DNA of 64,000 nt from NCBI RefSeq assembly GCF_023337795.1, contig NZ_JALIRS010000001.1:434001-498000 (forward strand), in the 5' to 3' direction. Positions within the stretch are counted from its first letter, which is position 1. Each line of letters begins with the position of its first letter. The position numbers were made by a program, and so were the translations under genes. This DNA comes from Lysinibacillus sp. BPa_S21. Lineage in GTDB: Bacteria > Bacillota > Bacilli > Bacillales_A > Planococcaceae. Of the stretch, positions 58,686 to 64,000 are shown one piece after another. The notes under the pieces are model-generated. The model was not told where the DNA came from and made no database searches. It was given only the letters and a program-made list of their open reading frames with translations.

Positions 58686-59384
58686 ATGAAACAAATTATT
58701 GCATTAGGAGGAGGAGGCTTTTCTATGGAGCCTCATAATCCGTTATTAGATACATATATTTTACAACAATCTAACAAAGCGAATCCTAAAATTTGCTTTG
58801 TTCCTACGGCAAGTGGAGATTCAGAAAATTATATATCAAGATTTTATTCCTTTTTTCACTCACAGCCATGTACTCCGTCCCACTTATCACTTTTTTCTCC
58901 ACCTACTCGGGATTTGGAAAGTTTTGTGTTGGACAAGGATATTATTTATGTAGGGGGAGGCAATACAAAAAACCTTTTAGCTTTATGGAAAGAATGGTCT
59001 TTAGATGCCATTTTTAAAACTGCTTGGCATGAGGGAATCGTGTTAACGGGCATTAGTGCTGGCTCAATTTGTTGGTTTGAAGAAGGAATAACAGATTCAT
59101 TCGGGGAAGATTTAGAGCCGATAAAATGCTTAGGTTTTCTTCCGGGTAGTAACTGTCCTCATTATGATGGAGAAATCCATCGCAGACCAGCATATCACGA
59201 TTTGATGAAAGCTAAAAAACTCTCATCTGGAATTGCCGCAGATGACGGGGTAGCCGTTCATTTTATCGATCAAGAAATCCATAAAATCATCAGTTCAAAA
59301 CCTAATGGTAAAGCATATAAGGTCTCCTTGAATCAAGAAATTAATGAGCAAGCGTTACCTGTTGACTATTTAGGAAGTATTTAA
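58686..59384 (+). CDS. Peptidase E-like (S51) protein
   Basis: 232 residues of the glutamine-amidotransferase-like S51 group (PepE, cyanophycinase relatives). Nucleophile Ser lies in GISAGSICWF (about 119-128), GGGNTKNLLALW precedes it, and the histidine is in PHYDGEIHRRPAYHDL. Peptidase E cleaves N-terminal Asp dipeptides, but related proteins have other roles. ATG with AAGGAGGGG 8 nt upstream. Controlled by the palindrome at 58648. Confidence 0.85.
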   Translation: MKQIIALGGGGFSMEPHNPLLDTYILQQSNKANPKICFVPTASGDSENYISRFYSFFHSQPCTPSHLSLFSPPTRDLESFVLDKDIIYVGGGNTKNLLALWKEWSLDAIFKTAWHEGIVLTGISAGSICWFEEGITDSFGEDLEPIKCLGFLPGSNCPHYDGEIHRRPAYHDLMKAKKLSSGIAADDGVAVHFIDQEIHKIISSKPNGKAYKVSLNQEINEQALPVDYLGSI

Positions 59385-59536
59385 TAACTTCAAACAAAAA
59401 GCTACCTCATGATTTTTTAAGAGAAGTTAATGCTCTCCATAAATTGCTTCTATAGTATTCCTGAGGCGAAGAATTCAGTAGCAAAGACGAAACAAAATAT
59501 GGTATCAAACATATAATAAGGATAGGGGGATGCTGG

Positions 59537-59827
59537 GTGAAATATTTATTAATTGGTCTTTTCTTATCACTTTGCGGTGTTTTAATATCGATCATTTTGT
59601 GGGGGATGGAAAAGAGTTATTTAGTGTCAGGCACGGTTGGCTGTATCTTTATTGTCATTTCAATGATTTTTTCGGGATCCATGGTTAGTGGGGACAGGAT
59701 GAGGGCTAACTTTGCTACCGAAACAACAGATCATCGAGACGAACGTAATAAATTTACTTTAAATTCCTTATATATTGCTATACCAAATATTGTTGTGGCG
59801 GTTTTATTTTATTATTTAAATAAATGA
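59537..59827 (+). CDS. DUF5316-like small membrane protein
   Basis: 96 residues with three hydrophobic helices (about 3-22, 31-48 and 76-93). GSMVSGDRMRANFATET between helices 2 and 3 is the typical DUF5316 loop. GTG start with GATAGGGGGA 6 nt upstream; terminator about 80 nt after the stop. Function unknown. Confidence 0.7.
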   Translation: MKYLLIGLFLSLCGVLISIILWGMEKSYLVSGTVGCIFIVISMIFSGSMVSGDRMRANFATETTDHRDERNKFTLNSLYIAIPNIVVAVLFYYLNK

Positions 59828-59904
59828 TATTTAATTGGCCGCCGTAGGAGAAGTAAAGCATTTTATGGAACAAAGACCATGATAAAAGTTGAACAATCTG
59901 AAAT

Positions 59905-59940
59905 AAAAGGTCACTCGGACAATAGTGACCTTTTTTGTTT
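59905..59940 (+). terminator. Intrinsic terminator of the AAGGTCACT hairpin family
   Basis: AAAAGGTCACT (59906-59916) pairs perfectly with AGTGACCTTTT (59923-59933), followed by more T. The loop begins with CGGAC, as in the hairpin at 61204 (CGAAC). Confidence 0.85.
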
Positions 59941-60093
59941 TCACTGTAGTATGTTAGGCTGGTTTTTTATCCTACTATTACTAGGTATGTGATATTTAGC
60001 AAAAGCGGTTTTGGAAAAGATTAATTGTGACAATGATAAATAGCCTTAACTTTTTCATTAAAGACCTGAATAGAAATTAAAGTATTAAAAAAT

Positions 60094-60288
60094 TTAATAC
60101 ATGAATGTTGCACCAACAATAATTAAAAGGATGAAAAGAACTACAATTAAGGCGAATGCTGAACCAGTACCTCTGCCGCCATAGCCATAACCACCGCCAT
60201 AGCCACAACCGCCGCCGTAACCGCCGCCATAGCCACCACCGTAGCCTCCGTAACAGCAGTTACCATAATTTCCACCGTAGTATCCCAT
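60094..60288 (-). CDS. YjcZ-type Gly/Tyr-rich sporulation protein
   Basis: 64 residues. The N-terminal 40 are made of GYGGGYGGG-type repeats with a few cysteines. The C-terminal 22 form one hydrophobic helix ([20 protein letters not shown]), the hallmark of the YjcZ/YczN-like small spore-associated proteins. ATG at 60286-60288 with GGGGGGATA 5 nt upstream; an upstream frame from 60351 is rejected. Monocistronic. Confidence 0.8.
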   Translation of the reverse strand: MGYYGGNYGNCCYGGYGGGYGGGYGGGCGYGGGYGYGGRGTGSAFALIVVLFILLIIVGATFMY

Positions 60289-60551
60289 GAAATATCCCCC
60301 CCTTCTACAATCATAGTATGCTTGGGTGTTGAAAGGAGGGGAGGTATTCAACTAGATAATACAGATTTACCGAGTGAGAAAACCCATTGCTTTAGGTGTG
60401 GATGAAATAAGGTTGCATTTTTTCCAAAATTCTACTCTTTCATGGTTTAAAAGTCAAAATGCTTCTTCGAAATTTTTATAGAATAATAAAAATGAAACTA
60501 TTACTCATGTCAATCGTAAAAAATAAGGAAGGCTCTAGGAGGTGTTTTGCT

Positions 60552-60836
60552 ATGTCGGTTATTGGATGGATTGTGCTAACTTTTTCCATTGTATGTTTCT
60601 TACCTTTCTTTATCTGGCTTTCTGCTAGTTATTTAAGGTACGGTGATCAATCAAAAAGAAAAAATAACTATTGGTTATTCTTAATGTTAGCTGGATTATT
60701 AAATTCTTTGAATTTATTCTTGTTTAAGATTCAAGATACATATTTCTTAGCAGTGATAGTCATTATCATTTTAATGTTTAGCCTATACATGTTTTTAATT
60801 GTTCGGAAAGATAAAAGGAAGGTATCGTTTAGATAA
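60552..60836 (+). CDS. Small membrane protein
   Basis: 94 residues with three hydrophobic helices (about 2-24, 40-57 and 64-83) and a basic tail (RKDKRKVSFR). ATG at 60552 has TAGGAGGTG upstream. The frame extends to 60459, but that part lacks a ribosome site. Family not recognised. Confidence 0.6.
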   Translation: MSVIGWIVLTFSIVCFLPFFIWLSASYLRYGDQSKRKNNYWLFLMLAGLLNSLNLFLFKIQDTYFLAVIVIIILMFSLYMFLIVRKDKRKVSFR

Positions 60837-61035
60837 ATTAACCTAGATAGAATGACTAACAAATCGATTGGTGAAACAGTGACACCATTTGAAAACTATG
60901 AAAGAGAATATCCCAAAGCTAGTTTTATACGAAAATAATAAACAGGAAAATGAAAATGCTTAAAAAAAATTCGCTTAATAATCACTAAAAAGTGGAATCT
61001 TCTTCTTTTTTCTTAAGAAACAGAGGTTTTACCAA

Positions 61036-61188
61036 ATGCGGAATTACTTACTTTATTTTTTATTATTAATCATAATTTTTATAGCAATGGTGGACACTTG
61101 GGGTGAAACGAATAAAACAATTATGTATGGAGTTGCGCTTATAAGTGTTGTTAGCTTAATAATTTTAAAAATCAACAGAAAAAAGTAA
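61036..61188 (+). CDS. Small two-helix membrane protein
   Basis: 50 residues from ATG 61036 to TAA 61186-61188. An AGAGGTT ribosome-like site lies about 8 nt upstream. Two hydrophobic helices (about 4-19 and 29-45), a short polar loop (DTWGETNKT) and a Lys/Arg tail. The layout is that of many Bacillus small membrane proteins. Followed by a hairpin at 61204. Confidence 0.5.
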   Translation: MRNYLLYFLLLIIIFIAMVDTWGETNKTIMYGVALISVVSLIILKINRKK

Positions 61189-61203
61189 AATTTAGCATAG
61201 ATA

Positions 61204-61229
61204 AGGGTCACTCGAACCAAAGTGACCCT
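61204..61229. terminator. Hairpin of the AAGGGTCACT family
   Basis: AGGGTCACT (61204-61212) pairs perfectly with AGTGACCCT (61221-61229). No T tract. Third member of the set with 56422 and 59905. The remaining 61230-61444 holds nothing I can name. Confidence 0.55.
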
Positions 61230-61444
61230 AAACCACAAACTAGGAGGTACAAAGCTAAGTTAGCTTTATACTATTATTAATATGATTTGGTAGCTATGTT
61301 TGTATAGTGAAATGCCTGTGAATGAGATTAAAAAAATAAAATATGCAGGTAAATAAAAGTAATGCATCCACAATGATCACAGACCATAATAGCCTATTTT
61401 TCAATATTTATTTACTAAAACATAATTTTCCGCTGAAGTACAGC

Positions 61445-61878
61445 TTACATATAAGAAGGCTTAATACTTAAAGCTGCTTGTAATACTATGTGTATAAGCT
61501 CATAGTCATTAACTACATAAGGAATTTGCTCCGGCTCAACCCAAATGCGGGAAAGCGTTTCATATTCTCGAAGAAATGGGAGACTCTCTTGAATGTCCAT
61601 GCGATAAAACATTTTTCCGATAAAAGGGTACTTACTTTCAGCGTTGTATAAAGGGTTCTCTTCGTGGCTGACTTCGATGTCTCCTATATAATTGATAGGA
61701 CCCTTGACATAGCATTCCTCAAATGCCTCTCTATGAAATGCTACTTCAGGTGTTTCTACTTTTTCTATATGACCTCCAGGAAAGTTAAATCCTCTCCCGT
61801 CAACATGATCTAACAAAACATTCCCTTGATAAAAACAAACCCCATGTACACTTGTTACTTGCTGTAATTCTCAATCAT
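61445..61878 (-). pseudogene. NUDIX hydrolase gene with a frameshift near its start
   Basis: From 61816 down, the frame encodes a NUDIX domain: FNFPGGHIEKVETPEVAFHREAFEECY holds the Gx5Ex7REUxEE box (split here: GGHIEK, then REAFEE). The same frame continues upstream as VTSVHGVCFYQGNV, the expected first strand, but meets TGA with no start. An ATG at 61876-61878 opens MIENYSK in another frame and ends in TAA at 61855-61857. Loss of one base near 61858-61860 would join them. So this is a frameshifted gene or a sequencing error. The product would hydrolyse a nucleoside diphosphate derivative. Confidence 0.7.
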
Positions 61879-61914
61879 TTTGCTGAAACAGTAATCACAT
61901 CGATTGAATAGAGA

Positions 61915-61923
61915 TGGTATAAT
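61915..61923 (+). promoter_or_regulatory. Extended -10 promoter of pnuC-nadR
   Basis: TGGTATAAT, an extended -10 (TGN before TATAAT at 61918-61923), 85 nt before pnuC. No convincing -35 box. Confidence 0.45.
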
Positions 61924-62007
61924 TTAACGATGCCGTTTCTTTCTCGGTGGAAGGAGTTCGAGAGGAAACATATGATTGTGTAAAAATAAAGGGTAGGGAG
62001 GATTAAT

Positions 62008-62700
62008 ATGTTAAAAGATTGGACGTTATTTGAGAAAGCATGGTTAATAATTTCAGTAGCAATTATCACATTTTTAGGATTTTTGTGGAACGACACTTTA
62101 CTAGGAATGATTTCATCTATTGCCGGAATCATCTGTGTGGTATTGGTAGCTAAAGGGAAGATTTCGAGTTATTTGTTCGGCATCATTCAATGTTCAACTT
62201 ATGGCTATATTTCATATACATATGGACTTTATGGAGAGTCGATGTTAAACCTCTTATTTTTCTTACCATCTCAGTTTATAGGTTTTTATTTATGGTGGAA
62301 AAACCGTAAAAATGCTAATCAAATAAACGGGGAAGATGTTTATGCAAAACGCTTAAATCGTAAACAATGGATGTATGTTTTAGTTTTTGTAGTTGTTTCA
62401 TATATTGGTTATTCGGCATTCCTTGCAAAAGTAGGTGCAAATTTAGCTGGTTTAGATGGATTAGCAGTAGTTCTTTCAGTAGTAGCACAGTTATTGCTAG
62501 TGTTACGTTTCGCGGAGCAATGGTTAATGTGGATTATCATTAACGTGATTACTATCACGCTTTGGATTGTTATTTTAGTGCGCAGCGGAGGAAACGATTG
62601 GACTTTATTAGCAATGTGGGTAGCCTTCTTAATTAATTCTATTTACGGATATGTTAACTGGCTACGTATTAGTAAAGTCGAGGGGAATGAGGCGCAATGA
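62008..62700 (+). CDS. pnuC: Nicotinamide riboside/mononucleotide transporter PnuC
   Basis: 230 residues with about seven hydrophobic helices, the PnuC topology. IIQCSTYGYISYTYGLYGE (about 71-89) and PSQFIGFYLWWKN (92-104) carry the conserved Tyr/Trp/Gln substrate positions. Facilitates uptake of nicotinamide riboside for NAD synthesis. ATG with AGGGAGGA 8 nt upstream. It overlaps the nadR-like gene by 4 nt, so import and phosphorylation are coupled. Confidence 0.9.
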   Translation: MLKDWTLFEKAWLIISVAIITFLGFLWNDTLLGMISSIAGIICVVLVAKGKISSYLFGIIQCSTYGYISYTYGLYGESMLNLLFFLPSQFIGFYLWWKNRKNANQINGEDVYAKRLNRKQWMYVLVFVVVSYIGYSAFLAKVGANLAGLDGLAVVLSVVAQLLLVLRFAEQWLMWIIINVITITLWIVILVRSGGNDWTLLAMWVAFLINSIYGYVNWLRISKVEGNEAQ

Positions 62701-63767
62701 ATTACGGCGTACAAGTAAACGAGTATGAGGGAAAGACAATAGGCTATTATGGAGGGAAGTTTCTGCCTTTCCATTACGGCCATTTAGATTGCATATTAAA
62801 AGCACAGTCTATGGTAGATATTCTATTTGTAGTTGTAGGATATGATGTCCTTCACGACGGTAAAATCTGTGAAGGTACTAAATTTGAACATGTAAATCAT
62901 CGAGTACGGGAGCGTTGGATTACGAAGGAGTTAAAGGAATTCAAAAATATTAGGGTATTGTCACAATATGAAAGACGATCAGATGAATACATGAATGACA
63001 CTTCTATTGAGCAATCGTATACGGAACTTCTAAATAAAATCGGCGGAAAGATCGACATTGTATTTAGTAGTGAGAAAGAATATGACGTTTACTTTGAGAG
63101 ATACCTTCCTGGCATTCAACACGTAGTTTTAGATGAAGGTAGAACTGACCGACCTATTTCAGCTACGCAAATTCGGTATGAAGGAGTGTATGCCAAGTGG
63201 AACTTTCTGCCGAAGTCAGTACAAGAATATTACACAAAACGGGTAGCGATTTGTGGTATTGAATCAGTTGGAAAGTCGCATTTAACAAAAATGCTAGCGA
63301 AGCATTTTCATACGAATTATGTTGGGGAGTATGGACGATCTTATTATGATGAAATAAACGGTTTTCAAGACATTTCACACCCTAACGATTATATAGATAT
63401 TGCAGTAGGGCATTGTCATTTAATCAATGATGCTAGTAAAAAATCTAACAAACTGTTATTGGTAGATACAGACCTTTCTTACACTCAATTCTTTCATTTC
63501 TTAGAGAACGAGCGTTACAACAAGGTGATTGATGAATTAATTAGAGCAAAAGCTGAAGGAATTGCAAAATATATTTATATCGAACCGCATAACTTTCATG
63601 AGTTAGACGGTACTCGTAGACATTTAACGAAAGAAGAACGTCATTCGCGAAATAATTTACTTAAAACGCTTTACGACTATTACGAAATCGAATTAGTAAT
63701 TGTCGATGAGGAGGACAGAAATAAGCGTTTCGAAAAATGCGTTGAGGCGATTACAAACCTGTTTTAA
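62697..63767 (+). CDS. nadR: NadR-like bifunctional NMN adenylyltransferase / ribosylnicotinamide kinase
   Basis: 356 residues. N-terminal nucleotidyltransferase: GGKFLPFHYGH with the HxGH pair His26/His29, and ISATQIR at 154-160. C-terminal kinase: P-loop GIESVGKS (187-194) and an EYGR segment near 210. The helix-turn-helix repressor domain of enterobacterial NadR is missing, so it is purely enzymatic: NR to NMN to NAD. Coupled to pnuC, which delivers the substrate and depends on kinase trapping. Confidence 0.9.
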   Translation: MNYGVQVNEYEGKTIGYYGGKFLPFHYGHLDCILKAQSMVDILFVVVGYDVLHDGKICEGTKFEHVNHRVRERWITKELKEFKNIRVLSQYERRSDEYMNDTSIEQSYTELLNKIGGKIDIVFSSEKEYDVYFERYLPGIQHVVLDEGRTDRPISATQIRYEGVYAKWNFLPKSVQEYYTKRVAICGIESVGKSHLTKMLAKHFHTNYVGEYGRSYYDEINGFQDISHPNDYIDIAVGHCHLINDASKKSNKLLLVDTDLSYTQFFHFLENERYNKVIDELIRAKAEGIAKYIYIEPHNFHELDGTRRHLTKEERHSRNNLLKTLYDYYEIELVIVDEEDRNKRFEKCVEAITNLF

Positions 63768-63813
63768 TGAATGGTGATTCGAATAAACTAGTTTACAACT
63801 AAACAAAAATACA

Positions 63814-63849
63814 AAAAGAGTCACATTTAACTAAGTGTGGCTTTTTTTT
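63814..63849 (+). terminator. Intrinsic terminator after nadR
   Basis: AGTCACA (63819-63825) pairs with TGTGGCT (63836-63842) with one wobble, inside A and T flanks that extend the helix (AAAAAG/CTTTTT-like), then eight T. Confidence 0.7.
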
Positions 63850-63947
63850 ATGCATTTACTAACTAGTAGTGGAAGCTTTCTTAATATTAGTCGATTAAGG
63901 TGCTGCTATATTTGACATCCAGTTTACGCAACGAAAGAGGTGGTACT

Positions 63948-64000
63948 ATGCAATTAACAGATGGTACATGGACATTTGATTCTGAAGAAATCGATGAAGC
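63948..64000 (+). CDS. Start of a gene cut by the window end
   Basis: ATG 63948 follows GAGGTGG. The first 17 codons read MQLTDGTWTFDSEEIDE. Too short to assign. The position after pnuC-nadR, beyond a terminator, suggests a separate transcript. Confidence 0.5.
   Translation, partial: MQLTDGTWTFDSEEIDE

Noticed and set aside
61053-61238. 61-codon minus-strand frame
   Set aside because: Antisense to the 50-residue membrane protein at 61036 and lacks a ribosome site; the plus-strand frame has one.

Overview
The window looks like a chromosomal segment of a low-GC, spore-forming member of the Bacillales, most likely Lysinibacillus or a close relative. This rests on the AT-rich codon use, strong AAGGAGG-type ribosome sites, frequent TTG/GTG starts, Bacillus-type families (YjcZ-like Gly-rich protein, YndJ, CsaA, AKIII-type aspartokinase, YfiB/YfiC-like ABC pair), a T-box leader and an adenosylcobalamin riboswitch. 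The genus is inferred, not proven. I saw no rRNA, tRNA, CRISPR array, transposase or prophage module.

Layout. 1-2440: small membrane protein, then a BlaI/M56 sensor pair behind two operators. 2640-4890: a phenylalanine-type T-box leader followed by four further T-box/terminator modules in tandem, then an NSS-family amino-acid transporter. 5730-7094: aspartokinase. 7718-13355: an eight-gene cobalamin salvage operon (cbiZ, cbiB, cobD, phosphatase, cobU, cobS, phosphatase, cobU-like). 13440-13865: a mosaic repeat element. 13895-15069: alpha-ribazole uptake and kinase (cblT-cblS). 15150-18855: cobalamin riboswitch and class Ia ribonucleotide reductase. Together 7.7-18.8 kb forms a B12 block: make or salvage the cofactor, and switch off the B12-independent reductase when it is plentiful.

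18.8-29.4 kb: TPR protein, a heterodimeric ABC exporter behind a Fur-like box, an alpha/beta hydrolase with a two-component system, a divergent LysR/MFS pair and an SRPBCC protein. 29.5-38.3 kb: three ECF sigma-factor modules, two with linked membrane regulators and one with a MacB/FtsX-type ABC transporter. 38.7-41.7 kb: yndG-yndH-yndJ-like operon. 41.8-63.8 kb: mostly single genes or pairs, including a chemotaxis receptor, a beta-helix protein, GNAT, methyltransferases, 3-methyladenine glycosylase, a membrane-anchored Lon-type peptidase, zincin, lipoprotein, CsaA, polysaccharide deacetylase, peptidase E, several small membrane proteins, a frameshifted NUDIX gene, and pnuC-nadR for NAD salvage. 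The window ends inside a new gene.

The most striking non-coding structure is a set of six intergenic arrays with an almost exact 21-nt period (near 4.94, 26.5, 31.86, 34.33, 52.62 and 58.39 kb). Each has its own consensus, but they share a design and in part a core word. The second is the T-box array upstream of the transporter, which is split by a 132-bp insertion.
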